From contig JAITWF010000068.1 in NCBI GenBank assembly GCA_031285415.1, forward strand, positions 1-6,339: DNA of 6,339 bases, in the 5' to 3' direction. Position 1 is the first letter of the stretch; every line of letters begins with the position of its first letter. Origin of the DNA: Deferribacteraceae bacterium (GTDB taxonomy: Bacteria; Chrysiogenota; Deferribacteres; Deferribacterales; JAISNW01). The notes beneath the pieces were generated by a model. It made no database searches. It was not told where the DNA came from and saw nothing but the letters and a program-made list of their open reading frames with translations. The position numbers and the translations under genes were made by a program. Positions 1 to 5,569 of this stretch are shown here, piece after piece.

Positions 1-8
1 GGGAGGGT

Positions 9-19
9 GCCCGAAGGGC
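9..19 (-). terminator. Small GC-rich hairpin just past the mtaB stop (weak terminator candidate)
   Basis: GCCC-GAA-GGGC forms a perfect 4-bp stem with a 3-nt loop, 11 bp beyond the TAA of the leftward methylthiotransferase gene. Read on the minus strand it is GCCC-TTC-GGGC, and the bases that follow (ACCCTCCC) are not a T-run. It therefore lacks the usual intrinsic-terminator tail. It may be a processing or stability hairpin, or part of a larger structure cut by the window edge. The rest of 1-30 is GC-rich and shows nothing else. Confidence 0.25.
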
Positions 20-30
20 GGGAGAGGGGT

Positions 31-1191
31 TTATAATTTGATATATATAAATTCGTTTGATGGTGTTCCATCAGGCAACGTAACCTCATAGTAGTTATCC
101 GCATGCCCTCTGCCCCCACGCTCGCTCAACACTCGTAGCGTATGCCCTGCCATTCTGCGCTCTGCACTCTGGCGGTACATTTTATCCAGCTCTCTCGCCT
201 CTGGTGCACGTTTGCGCTTCACGCTATAAGCTATCTGCCCATCCATCTCCGCCGCGACGGTGCCAGGTCGTTTAGAGTATGGGAAGATATGCAGGTAATC
301 AAGCTCCACGCCAGACAATAACTTCATCGTATCGGCAAAATCTTCGTCGCTCTCTGTTGGGAAACCCACTATCAGGTCGGCTCCGATATTTACAAGCGGA
401 ACTCGTTCTCGCAGTAGCGCTACTTTATTAACAAAATCGCTTGGGGAATAGCATCTACCCATAGCTTGCAAGATCTTCGCAGAGCCACTTTGCAACGAGA
501 TATGTATATGTGGGCAGAGCTTGTTACTATTTGCAATCAGCTCGACAAGCTCCAGCGTGATATCTTGCACATATAGGGAGGTGAGGCGTAGACGGAACTC
601 GCCCTCGATACTAGTAAGTCTCCGCAAAAGCTCCACTAAACTCGGCTCATATAAACCGATATGTATCCCTGTCAGAACGATCTCTTTATATCCAGCGTCT
701 AAAAGGCGTTTCGCCTCTATCACTACATCGTCAGCTGGCACACTATGAGGCGCACCACGAAGCGCAGGTATGATACAGTAGGTGCAGAAGGAATCACATC
801 CATCTTGAATCTTTAGGAAGGCTCTGGTGTGAAGATTAATCGCCTTGCCCTCTGTAGGGGTGGGGTTAGCCCGCCCTATGACATCCAGCAATTTATCTTT
901 ATCCGCATTGCGCACCACTAGATCTACGCCAAGTGTATCCCCTTGTAGCTCCGCCACGCACCCTGTAGCCACTATCTTGAGGGATGGATTCTTTGATTTA
1001 ATCTTTTTAAGATACTTTTCCCCCTCTCTCTGGGCGGTCTCCGTGACGGCGCAGGTGTTTACGATCAGTATATCCGCCTCCTCTGGCGACGATACATGGA
1101 CACAATCATACTCTGGCAATCGATATGCCAGCGTGTCCATCTCTGATTGATTCACCTTGCAACCAAAGGTCGTAAAGGCAACTCGCTTCAC
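31..1191 (-). CDS. mtaB: tRNA (N6-threonylcarbamoyladenosine37-C2)-methylthiotransferase, MtaB type
   Basis: This is a cytoplasmic radical-SAM enzyme that adds a methylthio group to t6A37 of ANN-decoding tRNAs, giving ms2t6A. The 386-residue product starts with the methylthiotransferase domain, whose cluster cysteines are C11 (in TFGCKVNQSE), C47 (NTCAVTETAQREG) and C78 (ATGCVAE). The radical-SAM motif GCDSFCTYC supplies C132, C136 and C139 for the second 4Fe-4S cluster. Further family signatures are LTGIHIG, ISLQSGS and GADLIVGFPTE. The TFGCKVNQ motif points to MtaB rather than MiaB (GCQMN-type) or RimO (GCPKN-type). Homologues I know of run about 420-450 residues. The shortfall here appears to be in the C-terminal TRAM-like part (roughly 345-386), where only a short DNYYEVTLP strand region remains. 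The start is GTG at 1191-1189, with GAGGGG five bases upstream, and it overlaps the preceding gene's TGA as GTGA, suggesting translational coupling. Confidence 0.93.
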   Translation of the reverse strand: MKRVAFTTFGCKVNQSEMDTLAYRLPEYDCVHVSSPEEADILIVNTCAVTETAQREGEKYLKKIKSKNPSLKIVATGCVAELQGDTLGVDLVVRNADKDKLLDVIGRANPTPTEGKAINLHTRAFLKIQDGCDSFCTYCIIPALRGAPHSVPADDVVIEAKRLLDAGYKEIVLTGIHIGLYEPSLVELLRRLTSIEGEFRLRLTSLYVQDITLELVELIANSNKLCPHIHISLQSGSAKILQAMGRCYSPSDFVNKVALLRERVPLVNIGADLIVGFPTESDEDFADTMKLLSGVELDYLHIFPYSKRPGTVAAEMDGQIAYSVKRKRAPEARELDKMYRQSAERRMAGHTLRVLSERGGRGHADNYYEVTLPDGTPSNEFIYIKL

Positions 1192-1823
1192 TTGATCCCC
1201 TCTATAGCCGCCTTCATATAATCCGACAGCTCCGCCTCGATCGTCACATCTCTGCCATCGGGGCGCATAAAGGATAGTGAGCTAGCAAATAGTGTCAGCC
1301 GTTTATCTGTGCTAATCTCTTTATTATACACGTAATCGTTCAGAAGGGGATGTTTTAATGCTTTTAGATGTACTCGTATCTGGTGAGTGCGACCTGTAAA
1401 TGGGATCACACGCACAAGGGAGGTCTCGCCAGAGCGTTCTGGCAAGAATGTCGTGATCGCTTTTTTGCCACTCTTAAAGTTTATCTTATACTTGCCATGA
1501 TTGGCGCTAGCGATCGGGAGCATTACCGAGATTGCGCTATCGAATCTGCCACAAACGACGGCATAATACTCCTTCGCAACTGTGCCGTTCTCAAACTGTG
1601 CACACAGGATCTTATGCGCCTCTGGCGTCTTTGCCACAACTAGCACACCGCCAGTGCCAGCGTCGAGACGGTGAACTATAAAGGTTCTGCCAAATCGTTC
1701 GTTCATAATGCCACGCACAGTCTCTGTTTCTACGCCGTAGCGATCCTCTACGGTGTGCAAGCCGTGCGGTTTTGATATAACGATAATATCGTCATCTTCG
1801 TATAGGGTTGGTATCTTAATCAT
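1188..1823 (-). CDS. RluA-family RNA pseudouridine synthase
   Basis: This enzyme isomerises specific uridines to pseudouridine in rRNA and/or tRNA; the target base cannot be told from sequence. The 211-residue product has the RluA-family catalytic motif HRLDAGTGG at residues 51-59, with Asp54 as the expected nucleophile. It also has the conserved GRTHQIRVHL block (144-153) and the C-terminal HPLLNDYVY and LFASSLSF elements. The more usual TSG after HRLD is TGG here, which leaves the Asp intact. There is no N-terminal S4 domain, as in the short RluA/TruC-like subgroup. The ATG at 1823 is the first codon and has no Shine-Dalgarno, because a strong promoter lies only 10 nt upstream and leaves room for a leader of about 4 nt. 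It is the promoter-proximal gene of a two-gene unit with mtaB. Confidence 0.9.
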   Translation of the reverse strand: MIKIPTLYEDDDIIVISKPHGLHTVEDRYGVETETVRGIMNERFGRTFIVHRLDAGTGGVLVVAKTPEAHKILCAQFENGTVAKEYYAVVCGRFDSAISVMLPIASANHGKYKINFKSGKKAITTFLPERSGETSLVRVIPFTGRTHQIRVHLKALKHPLLNDYVYNKEISTDKRLTLFASSLSFMRPDGRDVTIEAELSDYMKAAIEGIK

Positions 1824-1833
1824 AATTAATCAG

Positions 1834-1862
1834 ATTATAGTCCTATTCCCTGATAAAGTCAA
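1834..1862 (-). promoter_or_regulatory. Sigma70-type promoter for the pseudouridine synthase-mtaB unit
   Basis: On the minus strand TTGACT (1862-1857) and a perfect TATAAT (1839-1834) are separated by exactly 17 bp. Counting 7 bases from the end of the -10 places +1 near 1827, giving a leader of about 4 nt (AATT) before the ATG at 1823. Start-site choice could vary by a few bases, so the transcript would be leaderless or nearly so. The motif match is seen directly; activity is inferred. Confidence 0.8.
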
Positions 1863-1879
1863 ACGACCCCTTTAACGAT

Positions 1880-1893
1880 ACTAAATTACTAGT
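1880..1893. promoter_or_regulatory. TrpR-operator-like dyad overlapping the trp -35 (speculative)
   Basis: ACTA-AATT-ACTAGT has two ACTA half-sites 8 bp apart and an ACTA...TAGT dyad. It resembles the E. coli TrpR operator core ACTAGTTAACTAGT at 11 of 14 positions as I align them. It ends on the first base of the TTGACA -35, a position where a bound repressor would block polymerase. The inner bases do not match and the region is AT-rich, so a chance match is quite possible. No trpR gene is in the window. Confidence 0.2.
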
Positions 1894-1921
1894 TGACAGC
1901 CCTCTTGCGGAGTGCTACCTT
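1893..1921 (+). promoter_or_regulatory. Promoter of the trp leader and trpDCFBA operon
   Basis: A perfect -35 TTGACA (1893-1898) is followed after 17 bp by TACCTT (1916-1921). This is a weak -10 by TATAAT (3 of 6) but fits the TANNNT core (T1, A2 and T6 present). The expected +1, 7 bases after the -10, is 1928, the A of the leader-peptide ATG. It is back-to-back with the leftward promoter, with about 30 bp between the two -35 elements, so a factor bound there could affect both units. Confidence 0.65.
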
Positions 1922-1927
1922 ACCCAC

Positions 1928-1993
1928 ATGAGTATTACATTGGTTTCAACATACAATCTGAACTCTATCCAATCTTGGCAATTCTGGGCGTAG
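1928..1993 (+). CDS. trpL: Candidate trp leader peptide (21 aa, two Trp codons near its end)
   Basis: An ATG at 1928 opens a 21-codon frame ending at TAG 1991-1993. The C-terminal run is S16-W17-Q18-F19-W20-A21. The Trp codons are TGG at 1976-1978 and 1985-1987. Two Trp in 21 residues stands out, because the five biosynthetic enzymes downstream contain only three in 1417. The position is as expected for an attenuator peptide: directly after the operon promoter and about 90 bp before trpD. No Shine-Dalgarno is usefully placed (GGAG at 1909-1912 is 15 nt away). The predicted +1 coincides with the A of the ATG, so translation would be from a leaderless mRNA, as is known for trpL in Sinorhizobium meliloti and some actinobacteria. 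The inferred role is that ribosome stalling at Trp codons when charged tRNA-Trp is scarce relieves attenuation. The frame and codons are seen directly; expression and function are inferred. Confidence 0.72.
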   Translation: MSITLVSTYNLNSIQSWQFWA

Positions 1994-2000
1994 CCGCCCA
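1985..2000 (+). promoter_or_regulatory. Attenuator hairpin A spanning the second Trp codon and the trpL stop
   Basis: TGGGCG (1985-1990) and CGCCCA (1995-2000) form a perfect 6-bp stem around the 4-nt loop TAGC. The 5' arm is the Trp20-Ala21 codons and the loop contains the TAG stop. A ribosome on Trp17 or Trp20 would physically block the stem, while one that has released would let it form. No T-run follows, so on its own it is not an intrinsic terminator. It may be a pause or anti-structure element. Confidence 0.6.
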
Positions 2001-2010
2001 ACAACTATTC

Positions 2011-2033
2011 GTGCGAGCATTGCGCTCACCCCA
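2011..2033 (+). terminator. Attenuator hairpin B / weak terminator candidate in the trp leader
   Basis: GTG-(CG)-AGC at 2011-2018 pairs with GCTCAC at 2024-2029 around the loop ATTGC, giving 6 bp with a 2-nt bulge. Alternatively the 3' side (2022-2033, ending CCCA) can pair with 1985-1997 of hairpin A. That gives about 11 bp with three single-base bulges, so hairpins A and B compete with the long-range fold. The downstream tail TTTAAACATTTT (2034-2045) is T-rich but interrupted. This makes the element only a plausible terminator. Confidence 0.35.
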
Positions 2034-2072
2034 TTTAAACATTTTATAATTCACAATTTTTAACCGATTCAC

Positions 2073-2076
2073 GAGG
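2073..2076 (+). promoter_or_regulatory. Ribosome binding site of trpD
   Basis: GAGG lies 8 nt before the ATG at 2085 and supports that start. It contrasts with the two promoter-proximal ORFs (trpL and the pseudouridine synthase), which have no Shine-Dalgarno. No convincing anti-Shine-Dalgarno pairing with the leader hairpins was found by eye. Confidence 0.65.
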
Positions 2077-2084
2077 TATAGAAT

Positions 2085-3101
2085 ATGATCAGAGAGTCGA
2101 TACTATCTCTATCAAATAAAGAGAATTTAAGCTACCAAACTGCTGAACTCGTTATGGACGAGATCATGGGCGGCGTTGCAACCCCTGTACAGATCAGCGC
2201 ATATCTGACAGCTCTGAACATGAAGGGGGAGACGATCGACGAGATCACCGCCTCCGCCGCTGGCATGCGCAAACATTGCGTACGACTGTTGCACGATATC
2301 GACGCACTCGAGATCGTAGGCACAGGGGGCGATGGTGCAAACACCTTTAATATCTCCACCACCGCCTCTATAATCGTTGCCGCATGCGGCGTTCCGATAG
2401 CGAAACATGGCAACCGTGCTGCTACAAGCAAGTGCGGTGCGGCAGATGTACTAGAGGCTCTCGGCGTTAATATCGACATTGCGCCAGAGAGAAGCGCCGA
2501 AATGCTTAAAAGTATCGGCATCTGCTTCCTCTATGCGCAAAACTATCACATCGCAATGAAACACGTTGCCCCTATCAGGCGAGAACTCCCTAATAAAACG
2601 GTATTTAATATCCTAGGACCTTTAACAAATCCAGCTGGCGCACAGATGGAGCTACTAGGCGTATACGATAGCGACCTACTGGAGCCGCTTGCACGTGTGA
2701 TGTGCAATCTGGGGGTAAAGAGCGCAATGGTGGTGCATGGCGAGGATGGGATCGACGAGATATCAGCGTGCGCACCGACGATGGTCTGCGAAGTTCGCAA
2801 CGGCTGGACACGTTCATACACGATTACGCCAGAGCAGTTTGGCTTCGAGCGCTCTAATAAAGCCGATATAGAGGGGGGTATCCCTACTGAAAATGCGGCG
2901 ATACTGCGCAACATCTTGAATGGCGAGAGAGGTGCCAAACGCAATGCGGCTGTGCTGAATGCGGCGGCGGCGCTCTATATTGCTGGTAAGGCGGACTCGA
3001 TAGAGCTTTGTGTAAAGATAGCCGAAGAGGCGATCGATTCTGGCAGAGCAGCTCTAAAGCTAAATGAGTTTATTCGCTACTCAAATGATGGTGTAATATG
3101 A
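2085..3101 (+). CDS. trpD: Anthranilate phosphoribosyltransferase
   Basis: This enzyme transfers the phosphoribosyl group of PRPP to anthranilate, the second step of tryptophan synthesis. The 338-residue protein has the usual length and architecture: an N-terminal helical domain (about 1-70) and then the PRPP and anthranilate-binding domain. Visible signatures are the PRPP loop GTGGD (79-83), FNISTT (88-93), KHGNR (107-111), R165-R166, NILGPLTNP (175-183) and the Mg-binding DEIS (224-227). It contains one Trp (W241). The TrpG glutaminase seen fused to TrpD in enterobacteria is absent. It is the first enzyme gene after the leader, so neither trpE nor trpG precedes it. Its TGA overlaps the trpC start as ATGA. 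Confidence 0.97.
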   Translation: MIRESILSLSNKENLSYQTAELVMDEIMGGVATPVQISAYLTALNMKGETIDEITASAAGMRKHCVRLLHDIDALEIVGTGGDGANTFNISTTASIIVAACGVPIAKHGNRAATSKCGAADVLEALGVNIDIAPERSAEMLKSIGICFLYAQNYHIAMKHVAPIRRELPNKTVFNILGPLTNPAGAQMELLGVYDSDLLEPLARVMCNLGVKSAMVVHGEDGIDEISACAPTMVCEVRNGWTRSYTITPEQFGFERSNKADIEGGIPTENAAILRNILNGERGAKRNAAVLNAAAALYIAGKADSIELCVKIAEEAIDSGRAALKLNEFIRYSNDGVI

Positions 3102-3832
3102 ATATTCTACAGGAGATCGCTGAAAGTACACGTAACAGGATAGAGAGGGCAAAACGTACAGATTTCCCATTTGAAAAGGCTTTACGGACGGATGATCTTG
3201 CCTTTATCTGCGAGATAAAGAGGGCTTCACCATCTAAAGGTATTATAGCGCACGACTTTCCATATATCGAGATCGCTCGTGAGTATGAGCAAGCTGGGGC
3301 GGCGGCGATATCGGTGCTGACGGAGCCTGAGTACTTTAAGGGAGACATCCGCTACCTGCGTGAGATCGCAGATACAATCTCTACCCCCCTTCTGCGCAAA
3401 GATTTCATCGTCGATAGCTATATGATCTACGAGGCAAAGTTTGCTGGCGCAAGTGCAGTGTTACTAATCTGCTCGATACTCGATAAAGCCACATTGGCAG
3501 AGTATATCAAGATCGCCCACGATATCGGGCTATCGGCACTGGTAGAGGCGCACAATGAACGAGAGCTTGAGATGGCGTTATCGTGTGGAGCTAGAGTTGT
3601 AGGGGTGAATAATCGTGATCTCAAAACGTTTGAGGTCGATTTCACCTTGAGTGAACGGCTTCGCAAGCTGGTACCGCCAGAGGTTATCTTTGTGTCCGAA
3701 AGTGGCGTCCGTTCACCAGAGGACATATCTAAATTACGCAATATAGGGGCAGATGCCGCTCTAATTGGTGAAACTATTATGCGCAGTGCTGATAAACGCA
3801 TGGAGATCGCACGCCTGCAAGGCAAGATATGA
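3098..3832 (+). CDS. trpC: Indole-3-glycerol-phosphate synthase
   Basis: This enzyme closes the indole ring by decarboxylating 1-(2-carboxyphenylamino)-1-deoxyribulose 5-phosphate to indole-3-glycerol phosphate. It is a single (beta/alpha)8 barrel of 244 residues with a short N-terminal extension. Diagnostic blocks are CEIKRASPSKG (38-48, with E39 and K41), LRKDFI (99-104, K101 as the expected general acid), LVEAHNERE (148-156, E150), VNNRDL (170-175) and SESG (200-203). Unlike the enterobacterial protein it is not fused to TrpF, which is a separate gene immediately downstream. The start is the ATG overlapping the trpD stop by 4 bp, with no good Shine-Dalgarno, so reinitiation by ribosomes finishing trpD is likely. 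The protein contains no Trp residue. Confidence 0.97.
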   Translation: MNILQEIAESTRNRIERAKRTDFPFEKALRTDDLAFICEIKRASPSKGIIAHDFPYIEIAREYEQAGAAAISVLTEPEYFKGDIRYLREIADTISTPLLRKDFIVDSYMIYEAKFAGASAVLLICSILDKATLAEYIKIAHDIGLSALVEAHNERELEMALSCGARVVGVNNRDLKTFEVDFTLSERLRKLVPPEVIFVSESGVRSPEDISKLRNIGADAALIGETIMRSADKRMEIARLQGKI

Positions 3833-4389
3833 CAAAGATCAAGATCTGCGGCATATCTCGGCTAGAGGATATCGATATGGTTAACGCTGAAAAACCAGAG
3901 TATGTCGGCTTTGTATTTGCCCCTAGCAGACGGCAGATTACCGCTAGCGTGGCAACAGAGCTAAAAAAAAGACTCGACTCGCAGATTGTCGCCGTTGGAG
4001 TCTTTGTGAATGCAGAGATCGACACACTAACACAGTACGATATGATCGATATGATTCAGCTACACGGCACAGAGGATGATGAGTATATCAGCGAGCTAAA
4101 GAGGCTAACGAATAAGCCTATTATAAAGTGCGGCAGGAGTAGCGCAGCCGATTACCTACTATTCGACAATATAGAGGCTGGCAGCGGCAAAACCTTTGAC
4201 TGGAGCATGATTGGCAAGGTTGACAAACCATTCTTCCTCGCAGGTGGGCTTAATATTGATAATGTCGACGAGGCGATCCGCACGGTGAAGCCGTTTGCAG
4301 TAGATGTATCTAGCGGCGTAGAGAGCGGCGGAGTTAAAGATTATAGCAAGATAAAAGAATTTATCAGGAGGGTCCGAAATGGGCAATAA
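3829..4389 (+). CDS. trpF: Phosphoribosylanthranilate isomerase (short form)
   Basis: This enzyme catalyses the Amadori rearrangement of N-(5-phosphoribosyl)anthranilate that feeds TrpC. The 186-residue barrel keeps the catalytic Cys7 in KICGI (5-9), and GFVFAPSRR (27-35), GVFVN (57-61) and QLHG (77-80) are intact. It also has the catalytic Asp124 in GKTFDW, the phosphate-binding FLAGGL (136-141) and DVSSGVES (159-166). It is somewhat shorter than the roughly 200-residue norm. The reduction appears to lie between IIK (98-100) and GSGKTFDW, where the usual longer loop before the catalytic Asp is trimmed. The ATG overlaps the trpC TGA by 4 bp, with AAGG six bases upstream. Its 3' end encodes the strong Shine-Dalgarno of trpB and overlaps that gene by 11 bp. 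Confidence 0.95.
   Translation: MTKIKICGISRLEDIDMVNAEKPEYVGFVFAPSRRQITASVATELKKRLDSQIVAVGVFVNAEIDTLTQYDMIDMIQLHGTEDDEYISELKRLTNKPIIKCGRSSAADYLLFDNIEAGSGKTFDWSMIGKVDKPFFLAGGLNIDNVDEAIRTVKPFAVDVSSGVESGGVKDYSKIKEFIRRVRNGQ
4366..4371 (+). promoter_or_regulatory. Strong Shine-Dalgarno of trpB inside trpF
   Basis: AGGAGG sits 7 nt before the trpB ATG at 4379 and fixes that start. It is the best match to the anti-Shine-Dalgarno in the window and lies within the last codons of trpF. It would allow independent initiation on trpB in addition to coupling. Confidence 0.8.
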
Positions 4390-5569
4390 TAATGGCAGAT
4401 TTGGAGAGTACGGCGGTCAGTATATCCCTGAAACGCTGATGAGTGCAGTTATAGAGCTTGAAAGGGCGTATCTGCACTATAAAGACGACCCCGATTTTAA
4501 TAGAGAGCTGACAGATCTTCTAAATAATTACGCTGGCAGACCCTCCCTCCTATACTTTGCGAAGAAGATGACAGCTGACTTAGGGGGAGCGAAAATTTAC
4601 CTTAAACGAGAGGATCTCAATCACACAGGCTCACACAAGATCAATAACGTCTTGGGGCAGGTGCTTCTCGCTAAAAAGATGGGGAAGACCAGAGTGATAG
4701 CGGAGACTGGCGCAGGGCAACATGGAGTTGCTACAGCTACAGCCGCCGCCCTGATGGATATGGAGTGCGAAGTATTTATGGGGAAAGAGGATACCGAACG
4801 GCAGGCGTTGAACGTCTTCCGCATGGAGCTTCTAGGGGCGAAGGTGCACCCAGTTACCTCTGGCACGATGACGCTGAAAGACGCTGTGAACGAGACTCTC
4901 AGGGAGTGGGTCTCAAGAATATCCGATACTCACTACGTAATGGGTTCGATCATGGGACCACACCCATTCCCACTTATAGTGCGTGATTTTCAGAAAATTA
5001 TTAGCAGAGAGATAAAGGAGCAGCTATATTTGGCTGAAAATAAGCTTCCAGACGTTGTGATCGCCTGTGTCGGCGGTGGCAGCAACGCTATCGGTGCATT
5101 TTACGAGTTTATAGATGAGCAGGCTGTACAGCTAATCGGCTGTGAGGCGGCAGGGCTTGGGGTGGATAACCCTCTGAATGCGGCAACTATCGCAAATGGC
5201 TCTGTAGGGATCTTTCATGGGATGAAGTCGTACTTCTGTCAAGACGAGTATGGGCAGATTGCGCCAGTATATTCAATATCGGCAGGGCTAGATTACCCTG
5301 GAATAGGCCCAGAACATGCCCACCTATGCGACAGTAAACGAGCCACATATGTGCCGATCACAGATTCAGAGGCGATAGAGGCGTTTGAGTATCTATCAAA
5401 GATGGAGGGGATTATCCCTGCTATCGAGAGCGCACACGCCGTCGCATACGCACAGAAGATCGCAGGCAAGATGAGTAAAGATCAGGTAATCGTTATAAAT
5501 ATCTCTGGCAGGGGCGACAAAGATGTTGCCGCAATCGCACGACACAAGGGGGTAGAGATCCATGAGTAG
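4379..5569 (+). CDS. trpB: Tryptophan synthase beta chain
   Basis: This PLP enzyme condenses indole, channelled from TrpA, with serine to give tryptophan. The 396-residue length is standard for TrpB1. Seen in order are GRFGEYGGQYIPETL (6-20), the PLP Schiff-base lysine K87 in HTGSHKINN, and E109 in AETGAGQHG, the expected acid/base residue. Next come the phosphate-binding GGGSNAIG (232-239), D305 in SAGLDYPGIGPEH, and S376 in SGRGDKD, expected at the pyridine nitrogen. All key residues are present. Together with the adjacent trpA it forms the alpha2-beta2 synthase. It has a single Trp in REWVSR. It overlaps trpF by 11 bp and trpA by 8 bp. Confidence 0.98.
   Translation: MGNNNGRFGEYGGQYIPETLMSAVIELERAYLHYKDDPDFNRELTDLLNNYAGRPSLLYFAKKMTADLGGAKIYLKREDLNHTGSHKINNVLGQVLLAKKMGKTRVIAETGAGQHGVATATAAALMDMECEVFMGKEDTERQALNVFRMELLGAKVHPVTSGTMTLKDAVNETLREWVSRISDTHYVMGSIMGPHPFPLIVRDFQKIISREIKEQLYLAENKLPDVVIACVGGGSNAIGAFYEFIDEQAVQLIGCEAAGLGVDNPLNAATIANGSVGIFHGMKSYFCQDEYGQIAPVYSISAGLDYPGIGPEHAHLCDSKRATYVPITDSEAIEAFEYLSKMEGIIPAIESAHAVAYAQKIAGKMSKDQVIVINISGRGDKDVAAIARHKGVEIHE

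Noticed and set aside
521..1150. Open frames on the plus strand opposite mtaB
   Set aside because: They are antisense to a clearly conserved gene, have no family motifs and no ribosome binding sites.
31..1191. MiaB (ms2i6A enzyme, which would act on tRNA-Trp and link to attenuation)
   Set aside because: The N-terminal motif is TFGCKVNQSE, typical of MtaB. MiaB has a GCQMN-type motif. MtaB acts on t6A-containing tRNAs, not tRNA-Trp.
1985..2030. REP/MITE-like palindromic repeat insertion
   Set aside because: The two hairpins differ in sequence, and no second copy or flanking direct repeats is seen in the window. The Trp-codon overlap is better explained by attenuation.
2045..2050. Perfect TATAAT as the -10 of a second promoter just before trpD
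   Set aside because: No acceptable -35 lies at 16-18 bp (the best is TTGCGC at 19 bp) and there is no TGn extension. The surrounding AT-rich stretch makes a chance match likely. It remains worth checking by 5'-end mapping.
1824..2084. T-box (tRNA-Trp) riboswitch or TRAP-binding leader
   Set aside because: No TGGNACC-type T-box bulge sequence and no series of closely spaced GAG/TAG repeats could be found. The leader is also short for a T-box.
4220..4225. TTGACA inside trpF as the -35 of an internal promoter for trpB
   Set aside because: The sequence 16-18 bp downstream is G-rich, and the nearest TAATAT is about 25 bp away.
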